From Candidatus Gastranaerophilales bacterium (GTDB lineage: Bacteria > Cyanobacteriota > Vampirovibrionia > Gastranaerophilales > Gastranaerophilaceae), in NCBI GenBank assembly GCA_017402995.1, contig JAFQOV010000005.1:1-64000 (forward strand): DNA of 64,000 nucleotides. The letters are read 5' to 3'. Made by a program: the position numbers and the translations under genes. The notes under the pieces are model-generated. The model was not told the DNA's origin, made no database searches, and worked only from the letters and a program-made list of their open reading frames with translations. Below are positions 51,779-60,567 of this stretch, in pieces (positions within the stretch are counted from its first letter, which is position 1; each line of letters starts with the position of its first letter).

Positions 51779-54103
51779 ATGACGCAAGGTTTTTTTCAAT
51801 TTAATAACAACATTATAAACGAAATATCAGATTTTGGCACTTCGTCTTTTGATTTACTTTTCATCACAGGACAAAAGGGTTCATCAAAAAGCGAAACCAT
51901 GGAAAAAGTTATTCCGCTTCTTGAAGAAAACAATCTGATTTTTCAACATTTTTGCTTTAAAAACACAGTAATTGACGATTTTTTATTAAATTTTTATGAC
52001 GCATTGAGAAGCTTTTCTCTTTCTCAAAAAATCACTTTAAAAAAATATGCAACAGATGATTTTAAAGAAAAAGTCAGCCACTATTTTAAAGCAATCAATA
52101 CAGATTGCATTATCATTATTGAAAATTTTGAACAAGTCGACGAAAATATTGAAATCATTGACTTTTTGTCTCACCTTGCGGGATATGAAAATGTTAAATT
52201 AATTGTAATTTCAAGAAATCAAGAGAAAAATCTTTTCCGATTTAAAAAAATTAAAACAAAAACAATCGCCCTTGAAGGAATTTCAAAAGAAAATTTCAAA
52301 TCTAAACTTGTTGTTTTAACAAACCAACAAGACGAAGAAACCAAAGAAAAATTTTATGAAATTACAAAGGGACTTGAACTTTATTTAAACATGAGCATAA
52401 AATGCGCAAATACTACGGATTCAACAATTAAAGACCTTGTTGATGAGTTTGAGCGCAAAAATATTTTATCAAAAATGGATTTTGAAGAATTTATTGTTTC
52501 AAAATTTGTTTCTTTTGCTCCAAGCACATATAAGGAATTTTTCAAAACTTTGTGCACAATTTCGCACCCAGTTACAAAAACATTTTTAAAAGAATATAAC
52601 CTTGGAGATGTCAGTTTAATTGATTATTTGGCTAAAAACTTCTTAATTAGCTATTTTAAAGATGAAATCTATGTCAAAGACTATTTCAAACAATACATTA
52701 CAAAAACTTTTTCTATTCAAGAAAAAATCACATATTCTCAAAATTTAATTAAAATCTATCAACATGAATTATCTAAAAGCCCAAAAGACAGGCTTTTAAG
52801 GCTTTCAAGAGAAGCTATTAGAAAAGAACTTGAAGACATTGAAAATTCAATGCCTACAATTAACCAAACAAAAACAAAAAATTTCTCATATTTGAGCTCC
52901 TCAAACTCTCTTTGGCAAGAAGAAACAGAGGCAAAGCCTTCTAAATTAGCTGAAAAATTAAATAAAATTAGAGAGAAAAAAGGACTTTTAAAAGAAGAAA
53001 ATAAACTTTCCATCTTCAAAAAATTGTCTGAAACAGTAAAATTTGAAAAAGAAGAAAAAAAAGAAACAGATAGAATGTTTATCATTAATTTGATAAATTC
53101 TTCAAGACAATTTTCAAAATCATATCAATATAAACAAGCGCTCGAAGAGCTTTTACGCGCACTAGAGGCTGATTTTAACAAAGAATTTCATATCGAAATT
53201 TTGTCTTTGATTGCGAAAAATTATGAATATTTAAATAATTATCAAAATGCCAAAAATAGCTTCCAAGAGGCGCTAAAATACGCATACGAACAAAAAGATT
53301 CAAGAATTTGCGAGCTTGAATATTCAATCGCAAGCGCAAACAAAAACTTATATCGAATTGAAGTTGCAAAAGAACAATTCTTAAAAATTGCACAAAACGA
53401 AAACAACACACCAAATTACAGAGCAAAAGCCTATATTGAACTTGGCGAAATGGAAGAGGCAAATGCTTCAATTGACCTTGCAATTAGCTATTATAACTCT
53501 GCTGTTGATTTAAGCATTGGCAAATCAAAGGAAATCACAACAAAAGCCTATTGGCGCTTAGCCGTTTTATATGACGAAAATAGAGATATTGAACAAGCAA
53601 TCAAATTCTATCAAAAAAATTACACAACAAGCTCCGAATTAAAAGAAAATAAATATTATTCATCTTCTTTAACTAACCTTGCTTTAATTTATTCTGAGCT
53701 TGGAAAATTAAGAGAGGCAAGCGAATATTTAAAATTGGCGTTGCTTTTTGACAACGAAATAAACGACCTTGAAAACATGTATTTCTGTCAAAAAGAACTT
53801 GCAAAATTATACACACAAATTGACGAAACAAGCTCTGTGGGCTATTTTAAACAAGCACTTGATACCGCACAAAAACTAAACGACAACTTTAAAGTTGCGC
53901 TTGTCTATTTTGAAGTTGGCGAATATTTTTACGATAGACAAGAAGACGAAAAAGCTTTAAAAAACTTTTTAAATGCAAGACAAGTCTTGAAAAACAACGA
54001 AAAAGACGAAAACGTTATTCGCATTAATTCAAGAATAAATGACATCAAAATGCGCCTTGACGACGCTAGTTTCAAATTAATTTTGGATAAATATGATAAC
54101 TGA
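51779..54103 (+). CDS. STAND-like P-loop NTPase with TPR repeats
   Basis: From ATG 51779 the protein has 774 residues; the longer frame back to 51692 would run through the promoter. A P-loop (GQKGSSKS, ~31-38) and a Walker B-like strand (DCIIIIENFEQVDE, ~117-130) mark an AAA/STAND NTPase. A winged-helix-like region follows, then a charged linker (~370-440). At least six tetratricopeptide repeats cover ~445-760 (YIELGEMEEANASIDLAISYY; YWRLAVLYDENRDIEQAIKFY). Such proteins act as ligand-sensing switches in regulation, signalling or antiphage defence. No effector domain is visible. It overlaps rsmG by 11 bases. Confidence 0.8.
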   Translation: MTQGFFQFNNNIINEISDFGTSSFDLLFITGQKGSSKSETMEKVIPLLEENNLIFQHFCFKNTVIDDFLLNFYDALRSFSLSQKITLKKYATDDFKEKVSHYFKAINTDCIIIIENFEQVDENIEIIDFLSHLAGYENVKLIVISRNQEKNLFRFKKIKTKTIALEGISKENFKSKLVVLTNQQDEETKEKFYEITKGLELYLNMSIKCANTTDSTIKDLVDEFERKNILSKMDFEEFIVSKFVSFAPSTYKEFFKTLCTISHPVTKTFLKEYNLGDVSLIDYLAKNFLISYFKDEIYVKDYFKQYITKTFSIQEKITYSQNLIKIYQHELSKSPKDRLLRLSREAIRKELEDIENSMPTINQTKTKNFSYLSSSNSLWQEETEAKPSKLAEKLNKIREKKGLLKEENKLSIFKKLSETVKFEKEEKKETDRMFIINLINSSRQFSKSYQYKQALEELLRALEADFNKEFHIEILSLIAKNYEYLNNYQNAKNSFQEALKYAYEQKDSRICELEYSIASANKNLYRIEVAKEQFLKIAQNENNTPNYRAKAYIELGEMEEANASIDLAISYYNSAVDLSIGKSKEITTKAYWRLAVLYDENRDIEQAIKFYQKNYTTSSELKENKYYSSSLTNLALIYSELGKLREASEYLKLALLFDNEINDLENMYFCQKELAKLYTQIDETSSVGYFKQALDTAQKLNDNFKVALVYFEVGEYFYDRQEDEKALKNFLNARQVLKNNEKDENVIRINSRINDIKMRLDDASFKLILDKYDN

Positions 54104-54725
54104 AAAAGAAATTAAAATTTTAAAAGATAAATTAAACTTTGAATTAAACAAAGAAACCATAGAAAAACTCAATTTATGGGCAAAAGCTTTTGTTGAATAT
54201 AATTCTCATACAAATTTAATGAGCAAAAATGACACAGAAGTTCTTTTTGAAAAACATGTTTTTGATTCACTTGGAATTTTGAATTGGAAAGATTTTAAAA
54301 ACCATAAAACAATCCTTGATGTCGGCTGTGGTGGGGGTTTTCCAAGTGTAATTTTGGCAATTTGTTTCCCTGAAATGAAAATCATTGCTAACGATTCAAG
54401 AATTAAAAAAATTAATTTTATAAAAGAAATCAAACAAAAATTAAACCTTGAAAACCTTGAAGTTTTATATTCAAGAATTGAAGATGTTTCCCCGCTTCAT
54501 GTTGATTTAATTGTTTCTCGAGCTGTTGGAAAAATGATTGATGTTTGGGAATTATCTAAAAAACATTTAATTAAACAAGGCGATTTTTTAATTTATAAAT
54601 CAAAATTATCAAAAGATGAAATTGAGCTATTTAAAAAGAAATATCAAAAAGCAAATTTTGAAATAATTCCATATGAATTACCTCTAAAAGAACAATTTGA
54701 AAGAAATTTGATTGTTTTAAATTAG
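54093..54725 (+). CDS. rsmG: 16S rRNA (guanine-N7)-methyltransferase RsmG
   Basis: RsmG (GidB) methylates G527 of 16S rRNA with S-adenosylmethionine. The 210-residue length fits. The family motifs are YNSHTNLMSKND, the SAM loop ILDVGCGGGFPSVILAI and SRAVGKM. It overlaps the STAND/TPR gene (11 bases) and converges on engB with a nine-base overlap, so no terminator separates them. Confidence 0.95.
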   Translation: MITEKEIKILKDKLNFELNKETIEKLNLWAKAFVEYNSHTNLMSKNDTEVLFEKHVFDSLGILNWKDFKNHKTILDVGCGGGFPSVILAICFPEMKIIANDSRIKKINFIKEIKQKLNLENLEVLYSRIEDVSPLHVDLIVSRAVGKMIDVWELSKKHLIKQGDFLIYKSKLSKDEIELFKKKYQKANFEIIPYELPLKEQFERNLIVLN

Positions 54726-55292
54726 TTCATTAAACAAAGCTAAAACGCCATCAATAAAAATTTTATTTTTTGAAGAAAAAGCTAAAGTCTTGTTTCCAAA
54801 TTGTTTTTCAATTTGAGCGATTTTTTTTGCAATTTCATTTCTTGAAACATAATCGCACTTTGTTAAAATGTTAAAACAAGGAATATTGTTATATTTTAGC
54901 CATTCTTGCATTAAAATATCATTTTTTTGAATATCGTGGCGTGCATCAATAAATTGAATTGTTGAAACCAATTTGCGTTTCAAAAGGTATTGTTCAAGAT
55001 TTTTTTGCCAAGTTTCTTGCTCTTTTTTTGAAACTTTTGCAAAACCATATCCTGGCAAATCTGCTAAAACAAAAGGTTTTTTATCTGTTGTTATTTCAAA
55101 AAGATTAATTAATCTTGTTTTTCCAGGAGTATTTGAAGTTTTAGCCAATTTTAATTGGTTACATAAAGTGTTAATGAATGTCGATTTTCCAACATTAGAA
55201 CGCCCTAAAAGAGCAAACTCAGGCAAATTAAGCTCGGGGCAAAGCTTTAAATTAGGCGAGCTCAAGATAAACTTCGCACTCTTTATTTTCAT
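54717..55292 (-). CDS. engB: ribosome biogenesis GTP-binding protein EngB (YsxC/YihA)
   Basis: This 191-residue Ras-like GTPase has G1 GRSNVGKST (~32-40), G2/switch TPGKTRLIN, G3 DLPGYGFAK and G4 TKCDYVS. EngB is needed for late 50S subunit assembly. The start at 55292 lies 41 bases inside the preceding gene, so the two are probably translationally coupled. Confidence 0.95.
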   Translation of the reverse strand: MKIKSAKFILSSPNLKLCPELNLPEFALLGRSNVGKSTFINTLCNQLKLAKTSNTPGKTRLINLFEITTDKKPFVLADLPGYGFAKVSKKEQETWQKNLEQYLLKRKLVSTIQFIDARHDIQKNDILMQEWLKYNNIPCFNILTKCDYVSRNEIAKKIAQIEKQFGNKTLAFSSKNKIFIDGVLALFNELI

Positions 55293-55542
55293 TTTTCTTT
55301 TCCATTTCTTTGCGTCTATTGAGCTGACGCTTGTAGATAACGCTGCTTAATAAATTATATGCAGATTCATTGTTAATTACGTTAATTTGTACGGTATCTT
55401 CGCTTAGTTCAACATCAATAGATTTAGACGACACAAAATCAGATTTAAAGCCTGTAATTTGAATTATCCTGTTTTTTAAAATGGATAAGGGTAAGGCAAT
55501 AAATTCTTCAAAAGAATCCATGATTTTGTTTTTGCTTTTCAT
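55252..55542 (-). CDS. small unknown protein overlapping engB
   Basis: I choose ATG 55542 (96 residues), because the upstream in-frame ATG (55551) is part of the promoter's -10 box: TGGTATAAT ends seven bases before 55542. This predicts a leaderless mRNA. The protein (MKSKNKIMDSFEEFIALPLS, then VELSEDTVQINVINNESAYNLLSSVIYKR, abridged) has a short beta-alpha pattern and a charged end. No family is recognised. Confidence 0.65.
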   Translation of the reverse strand: MKSKNKIMDSFEEFIALPLSILKNRIIQITGFKSDFVSSKSIDVELSEDTVQINVINNESAYNLLSSVIYKRQLNRRKEMEKKNENKECEVYLELA

Positions 55543-55621
55543 TAAAAACATTATACCAAATAGTTGATTTTTTTTGTATAATTATGAAACAAGATTAAGA
55601 TAAGTTAAAAAAAGGAAACAA

Positions 55622-56473
55622 ATGTCGATGGAATTATATCACGAAATTACACCTGAAGGCTTTGGTATTGCAATAGAAAAAGATAAAGATTTATTTTCTA
55701 TGAAATCTCCATTTCAACAAATAGATTTCTTTCACTCTCGCGCTTTTGGTAATGTTATGACCCTTGATGGTTTAATGATGACCACAGAAAGAGATGAATT
55801 TTTCTATCATGAAATGATTGTTCATATTCCAATGTTAACACACCCAAACCCTGAAACCGTTTTGGTTATTGGTGGTGGCGACGGTGGTACTGTGAGAGAA
55901 ATCCTTAAGCACCCATCTGTAAAACATGTTGATATGGTTGAAATTGACGGAGATGTTGTTGAAGGTTGTAAAAAATATCAACCAACAATTTCATGTGCGC
56001 TTGATGACCCACGCGTTAGCGTTTTAATTCAAGACGCGGTTGAATTTATCAAAGGAAAAGAAAATGTATATGACGTTGTTTTATCTGATTCAACTGACCC
56101 AATAGGTCCAGGGGAAGGCTTGTTTAACGATAATTTCTATAACAATGTTAAACGCGCATTGAAAAAGGGCGGAATTGTTGTTCCACAAACAGAAGGTCCT
56201 TTTGCGCAATCTGAAAACATGAGAAAAACTTATCAAATGCTAAGACGCGTATTTAAAAACGTTGCACCATATTGCGGTCCAATGCCAACATATCCTGGTG
56301 GATATTGGTCTTGGGGCTTTTGTTCTGATGATGTTGAAATTCCAAGAGATTACACAAAAATTGACGAAATGCGCGCAAAAGAAATTGAAAAAACTTGTAA
56401 AATCTATAATAGAGAGCTTCACGGCGCAGTTTTTGCTGTTCCAAATTTTGTAAAAGAATTAGCTAATGGATAA
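55622..56473 (+). CDS. speE: polyamine aminopropyltransferase (spermidine synthase)
   Basis: SpeE transfers an aminopropyl group from decarboxylated SAM to putrescine. The 283-residue protein has the N-terminal beta-domain (QQIDFFHSRAFGNVMTLDG), the cofactor loop VIGGGDGGTVREILKHP (~81-97) and the catalytic segment LSDSTDPIGPGEGLF (~155-169). AAAGGAAACAA precedes the ATG. SpeD is not adjacent; the gene starts a run speE-aroA-57757 with eight- to eleven-base overlaps. Confidence 0.95.
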   Translation: MSMELYHEITPEGFGIAIEKDKDLFSMKSPFQQIDFFHSRAFGNVMTLDGLMMTTERDEFFYHEMIVHIPMLTHPNPETVLVIGGGDGGTVREILKHPSVKHVDMVEIDGDVVEGCKKYQPTISCALDDPRVSVLIQDAVEFIKGKENVYDVVLSDSTDPIGPGEGLFNDNFYNNVKRALKKGGIVVPQTEGPFAQSENMRKTYQMLRRVFKNVAPYCGPMPTYPGGYWSWGFCSDDVEIPRDYTKIDEMRAKEIEKTCKIYNRELHGAVFAVPNFVKELANG

Positions 56474-57767
56474 TTTTATTTCAAAAGAAAATATTACAAG
56501 CTTATCGGGTGAAATTATTATTCCACCCGATAAATCTATGTCTCACAGGGCAATTATCTTTGGTGCTTTAACCAAGGGCAAGGTGAAAATCTCTAACCTT
56601 TCTTTAGGGCAAGATTGTTTAAATACTCTTAAAATATTTGAGCAACTAGGCGTCAAAGTAGAATTTTTATCTAAAAGAGATTTAATTTTAGATAGTTCAA
56701 ATGGCTTTAAAACGGGCGATTTCACATTTGATTGCGGAAACTCAGGTACAACCACAAGACTTTTAGCTGGGCTTTTTTCTTGGCAAAATTTCAACTCTAA
56801 ACTAATTGGTGACAAAAGCCTTTCAAAACGCCCAATGAAGCGAATTATTGAACCATTAAGCTTAATGGGAGCAGAAATTAAATCAAACGAAAATAAATTA
56901 CCTTTAGAAATTAAAGGAAAAGATTTATCTGGAATTGAATATTTTTCAAAAATTGCTTCTGCGCAAGTAAAAAGCGCAATTTTGTTAGCTGGGCTTGGCG
57001 CAAAAAACAAAACAAGAACCTATGAACCAACCTTATCGCGCAATCATAGTGAAATAATGCTTGAATATTTAGGGGCAAAAATCACAAGCGGAAAAGACGA
57101 AAAAGGCTATTTTGCACAAATTGAAAAATCAAATTTAACTCCAAAAGATATTGAAATTGTTGGCGATATTTCATCTGCTGCGTTTTTTATGGTTATGGGT
57201 GCAATTGTTCCAAATTCTTCAATTTTAATTAAAAATGTCGGAATAAACCCAACAAGAGATGGCATAATTGAGGTTTTCAAACAATCAGAAATTGATTTTG
57301 AAATTTTGAACGAAAAATATGTTTCAAACGAACTTTGTGCCGACATAAAAGTAAATTACACTCCAAACATCAAACCTTTTGAAATCAAAGGGGATATTAT
57401 TCCAAGATTGATTGATGAAATTCCAATTTTAGCAGTTTTAGCAACCCAAGCGCAAGGACAATCAACTGTTTCAAACGCTCAAGATTTAAGAAACAAAGAA
57501 TCTGACAGAATTAAAACAATAGTTGATGCGCTTTTGAGCCTTGATGTCGACATTAAAGAAAAAGAAGACGGCTTTATAATCAACGGCAAAAAAGAATTTG
57601 ATAAAGAAGTTGAGCTTGAAACACATCTAGACCACAGATTAGCAATGAGCTATTTTGTCATGTCTTTAATTAATAAAAAACCTATGAAAATCAAGGGTTT
57701 TGACTGTATTAATACTTCTTTTCCTGAGTTTTTAGATTTAGCGAAACAAATAGGTTATGGCGAATAA
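56466..57767 (+). CDS. aroA: 3-phosphoshikimate 1-carboxyvinyltransferase
   Basis: AroA (EPSP synthase) joins shikimate-3-phosphate and phosphoenolpyruvate in the shikimate pathway. The 433-residue sequence shows PPDKSMSHRAIIFGAL, NSGTTTRLLAG (~90-100), SKRPMKRIIEPL, RNKESDRI (~345) and DHRLAMS (~385). It is a complete two-lobed enzyme. It overlaps speE by eight bases and the next gene by eleven; the three are probably one operon. Confidence 0.96.
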   Translation: MDNFISKENITSLSGEIIIPPDKSMSHRAIIFGALTKGKVKISNLSLGQDCLNTLKIFEQLGVKVEFLSKRDLILDSSNGFKTGDFTFDCGNSGTTTRLLAGLFSWQNFNSKLIGDKSLSKRPMKRIIEPLSLMGAEIKSNENKLPLEIKGKDLSGIEYFSKIASAQVKSAILLAGLGAKNKTRTYEPTLSRNHSEIMLEYLGAKITSGKDEKGYFAQIEKSNLTPKDIEIVGDISSAAFFMVMGAIVPNSSILIKNVGINPTRDGIIEVFKQSEIDFEILNEKYVSNELCADIKVNYTPNIKPFEIKGDIIPRLIDEIPILAVLATQAQGQSTVSNAQDLRNKESDRIKTIVDALLSLDVDIKEKEDGFIINGKKEFDKEVELETHLDHRLAMSYFVMSLINKKPMKIKGFDCINTSFPEFLDLAKQIGYGE

Positions 57768-58569
57768 TTTTGAATTTTTAAAAGAAATAGATAAAGAATT
57801 ATTTTCAAACATTGAAGACGCGCAAAAACTGTTCAGAGATGAATATTTCAACCAATGCGCTGTTCAAGTCAGAGTTTTCGCCGAAAAAGTTGCCAAAAAA
57901 ATCTTGGGTGAAACATCAATTAATCTGACTTTTGATGACACAATTAACTGTTTAAAAGACAAAATTAAATCAACTCGCGAACAAGAATTTGTTGATGATT
58001 TATTTTTCATTAAAAAAATAGGCAATAAATGCGCCCATGGCGAAGATACATCTTCATCTGAAGCATTAGAAATTATCCACCGCGCTTTTGAAGTTGCAAT
58101 CAATTACGCTCAAAGTAAAGATAAGCAGGGCGAATATTTATCTATGCAATTTGATGACACTTTGTTAATCACGGGAAAAGTGCAAAAAGAAGTTACTTTG
58201 GTGGATAAATATATTGAAGCAGCGCAACAAGCGCAAAAAGAAGCGCTCTTAAACGAAAAACAGGGAGATTTTTTATCTAAAGTTGAAAAAGATAACGACG
58301 GTTTTGAAGACAAAAGCAGAGTTAAAAATTTAAAACAATACAAAAAACCAGCTAAAAATCCAAAAAAAGAAAAAATTAAACAAAAAGTTAAACAAGCGCA
58401 AAAAAACCTTAAACAAAACATCAACAAAACTCCAAAAAAAGTAACAAAAAAGCAAGTTAAGCAAACTCGCACGCAAAAAAGAAAACAAAAAAAACTAATT
58501 GCGTTCATAATTTTTTATCTAATTTCTTTGTTTTTGTTAACAAAAATTATTTTTTCTTTTCTTTTTTAG
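57757..58569 (+). CDS. DUF4145-like domain protein with Lys-rich linker and C-terminal membrane anchor
   Basis: This 270-residue protein opens with a helical domain (~1-120) like DUF4145, with QVRVFAEKVAKKIL and the HEPN-type KIGNKCAHGEDTSS. DUF4145 is best known from type I restriction subunits and HEPN-like proteins. Residues ~165-240 are a strongly basic, disordered linker (KQKVKQAQKNLKQNINK, QTRTQKRKQKK). The last ~25 residues form a membrane helix (LIAFIIFYLISLFLLTKIIF). A soluble domain held at the inner membrane by a basic tether is unusual. The link with aroA/speE is probably only positional. Confidence 0.75.
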   Translation: MANNFEFLKEIDKELFSNIEDAQKLFRDEYFNQCAVQVRVFAEKVAKKILGETSINLTFDDTINCLKDKIKSTREQEFVDDLFFIKKIGNKCAHGEDTSSSEALEIIHRAFEVAINYAQSKDKQGEYLSMQFDDTLLITGKVQKEVTLVDKYIEAAQQAQKEALLNEKQGDFLSKVEKDNDGFEDKSRVKNLKQYKKPAKNPKKEKIKQKVKQAQKNLKQNINKTPKKVTKKQVKQTRTQKRKQKKLIAFIIFYLISLFLLTKIIFSFLF

Positions 58570-58624
58570 CAATTTTCCATTAAAAAATAACTTTAAATAC
58601 ATGTAGAGTTATTGGAAGTTAAAA

Positions 58625-58780
58625 ATGGATAAGAATTTACAACTTACAAAAGATTACGATACGCATTTGGAAGACTATAAGTTTTACAAAGAAAAGTTCA
58701 CAAATTGGCAGTTGAGAAATTTGACCCAAAAAATCAAATCCGAAGGGATTATCAACAAATTAAAATATAGCCAATTCTAA
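58625..58780 (+). CDS. 51-residue small protein of unknown function
   Basis: ATG 58625 has GGAAG six bases upstream and leads to a 51-residue, strongly charged, helical protein (MDKNLQLTKDYDTHLEDYKF ... INKLKYSQF). It ends 23 bases before the HAD gene's start. The clear Shine-Dalgarno and position between two genes on the same strand favour a real gene. No family is recognised. Confidence 0.55.
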   Translation: MDKNLQLTKDYDTHLEDYKFYKEKFTNWQLRNLTQKIKSEGIINKLKYSQF

Positions 58781-58785
58781 TCTTT

Positions 58786-58803
58786 TACGCTAATATTAGC
58801 GTA
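58786..58803. promoter_or_regulatory. 18-base perfect palindrome over the -10 region of the HAD gene
   Basis: TACGCTAATATTAGCGTA is a perfect palindrome. It contains the -10-like TAATAT (58791-58796), and its last base is the A of the ATG at 58803. It could be an operator for a dimeric repressor. Confidence 0.5.
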
Positions 58804-59525
58804 TGAAAAAAGTATTATTTTTAGATTTTGACGGTGTATTATTTGATACATTAAGAGAAGTTTACGTTGTAAATCGCGCGATATACAACGGTATTAGCTT
58901 GTTTGATAAAATTGATGAAACAAATTACAAGCTTTATTATAAATATAAATATTTGGTTTATAACATTTACATGTTTTTATATTTCAATCCTTTGATTTTT
59001 GAAAATGTTCAAGAAGAAAAAATTATTGAAAGCTATCAAAAAGCACTTTTGAACAGAGATTTAAAAAAAGAAGAAGAATTTTGCACTAAATTTTTAAATA
59101 TCAGAAAAGATTTAGTCGAAAATCATTATGATTTTTGGGAAAAACTTGAAGTTCCATATGATTTTTTCTTTGCAATTAAAGAAATTAGCAAAAAAGTTGA
59201 TGTTGTAATTGCATCTAAAAAAAATAAAGAATCAATTATCAAGCGCTTTTTAAGCTATGATTTTCATTTAAACGAAAATCAAATTTTCGCACGTGAAGCA
59301 CTAGATAAATATCAAACAAAAGCTGATTTTTTAGCAAAATATATGGAAGAAAAAGGATACAGCGAAGCTTTATTTGTTGATGACAATTCAAACAATCTAA
59401 CTCCTTGTAAAAAATATCCACAAATTAAGACCATTCTTGCTTCTTGGGGAAATATTGCACCAGAAGACAAAGGGTTAGATGAAAAAGAAACGATTGAAGA
59501 AATAAATAAATTTTTTAATTTTTGA
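58803..59525 (+). CDS. HAD-superfamily hydrolase
   Basis: This 240-residue protein has HAD motif I FLDFDGVLFDT (nucleophile D8, acid D10), a helical cap (~20-110), motif II VIASKK, motif III lysine and motif IV LFVDDNSNNL. It is probably a small-molecule phosphatase; the substrate is unknown. The cap is larger than in the simplest HADs. Its mRNA is predicted leaderless, with TAATAT six bases before the ATG inside a palindrome. Confidence 0.82.
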   Translation: MKKVLFLDFDGVLFDTLREVYVVNRAIYNGISLFDKIDETNYKLYYKYKYLVYNIYMFLYFNPLIFENVQEEKIIESYQKALLNRDLKKEEEFCTKFLNIRKDLVENHYDFWEKLEVPYDFFFAIKEISKKVDVVIASKKNKESIIKRFLSYDFHLNENQIFAREALDKYQTKADFLAKYMEEKGYSEALFVDDNSNNLTPCKKYPQIKTILASWGNIAPEDKGLDEKETIEEINKFFNF

Positions 59526-59627
59526 ACATAAGCGCAAAAATATTTTTTCACGTGTTTTATAGGGCAAAATAATGTTGTTTTTTGGATAAAAAAATGATAT
59601 TATCTAGCTAATAAACGAGGGAAAAAT

Positions 59628-59972
59628 ATGGTTGATAACAAGGGCGTATCTCCAATACCAAGTTTCAACTTCAAAGCTGGCGATGCTTCGGGTATGGCTA
59701 ACCGCATGTCTGATGAAAAACAAGGACAAGGTGGTGAATACTTTGCCCAAGAGATGCAAGAAGAATACGAACAAGAACAAAAACAAAGCTACCAAGACCG
59801 CTCTGCACAGCTAAGAGCGTCATTGGACAGTCTTGCTATGGCAAATGCTGGCTCTATAATGTTAATGAAAACCCTCAAAGAAAAAGAAAAAGAACGTAAC
59901 AACAGACACAAATTCAACAAACAAAAAAAAGAAGAAATCGAAATTGAAGAAACCCTTCTAGGAGAAGAATAA
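59628..59972 (+). CDS. small SFNFKAG-motif protein, unknown function
   Basis: This 114-residue protein has no signal peptide. Its N-terminus contains IPSFNFKAGDASG, a variant of the lineage-specific F-K-A-G motif. The middle is Gln/Glu-rich and helical (FAQEMQEEYEQEQKQSYQ) and the C-terminus is charged and Lys/Glu-rich. CGAGGG lies six bases before the ATG. It is separated by only three bases from the TSCPD gene, so the two are probably cotranscribed. Function is unknown. Confidence 0.72.
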   Translation: MVDNKGVSPIPSFNFKAGDASGMANRMSDEKQGQGGEYFAQEMQEEYEQEQKQSYQDRSAQLRASLDSLAMANAGSIMLMKTLKEKEKERNNRHKFNKQKKEEIEIEETLLGEE

Positions 59973-59975
59973 CAA

Positions 59976-60248
59976 ATGTCAGATAAATTTACATATCAAA
60001 CACAAGGCACTTGCGCCAAATTCATCAATATCGAAGTGGATAATGAAATTGTTAAAAATGTTGAGTTTATAGGTGGTTGTGACGGAAATCATAAGGGAAT
60101 TTGTAACTTATCAATCGGTTTAAACATACATGATGTTATTAAAAATTTAAAGGGAATTTCTTGTGGCGCTAGGTCGACAAGCTGTCCTGACCAATTTGCG
60201 CAGGCTCTTGAATTATATATTCAAGAAAAATTAAAAACATCTGTTTAA
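59976..60248 (+). CDS. TSCPD domain protein (TIGR03905 family)
   Basis: This 90-residue protein is a stand-alone TSCPD domain (YQTQGTCAKFINIEVDN, FIGGCDGNHKGICNL, CGARSTSCPDQFAQAL). The domain is also found at the C-terminus of B12-dependent ribonucleotide reductase, where its cysteines reduce or bind metal. The small proteins of this family are uncharacterised. Five Cys are present, including the diagnostic T-S-C-P-D. Confidence 0.88.
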   Translation: MSDKFTYQTQGTCAKFINIEVDNEIVKNVEFIGGCDGNHKGICNLSIGLNIHDVIKNLKGISCGARSTSCPDQFAQALELYIQEKLKTSV

Positions 60249-60296
60249 CTAGTTTTCCTTGGCGTTTGCCCTTTTAAAGCGACAAACTTTTGAAAA

Positions 60297-60470
60297 CTAT
60301 CTTGTGACTTTGAAGTTAATCATTGCTCTAGAATTAGCAGCAATAATTTCCATTGAATTCCAAAATTCAGCAGGGTTCATAGTTGATTTTGAGTCTAAAT
60401 TAACTGTAACTTCAGACATGTATAATTCAGCAACTTTTCGATCAAAATCATTCGCGATCTTTAATCTCAT
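60297..60470 (-). CDS. 57-residue small protein of unknown function
   Basis: On the minus strand ATG 60470 has GAGGA nine bases upstream and leads to a 57-residue protein (MRLKIANDFDRKVAELYMSE ... AMINFKVTR). Codon use and amino-acid mix look natural, with an amphipathic start and a PAEFWNSMEII helix. I favour it over a longer, unlikely frame on the other strand. Convergent with the TSCPD gene. No family is recognised. Confidence 0.6.
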   Translation of the reverse strand: MRLKIANDFDRKVAELYMSEVTVNLDSKSTMNPAEFWNSMEIIAANSRAMINFKVTR

Positions 60471-60567
60471 TTTTAGTATCCTCGGTGACTACTTACATAT
60501 ATATAAAGTATATACTCGAAGACAAATTTCAAAAGTAACATTTCTTGTTACATTTGTTTACAATTCG

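Noticed and set aside
58110-58508. Minus-strand Phe/Cys-rich frame
   Set aside because: It is antisense to the Lys-rich linker of the DUF4145-like gene.
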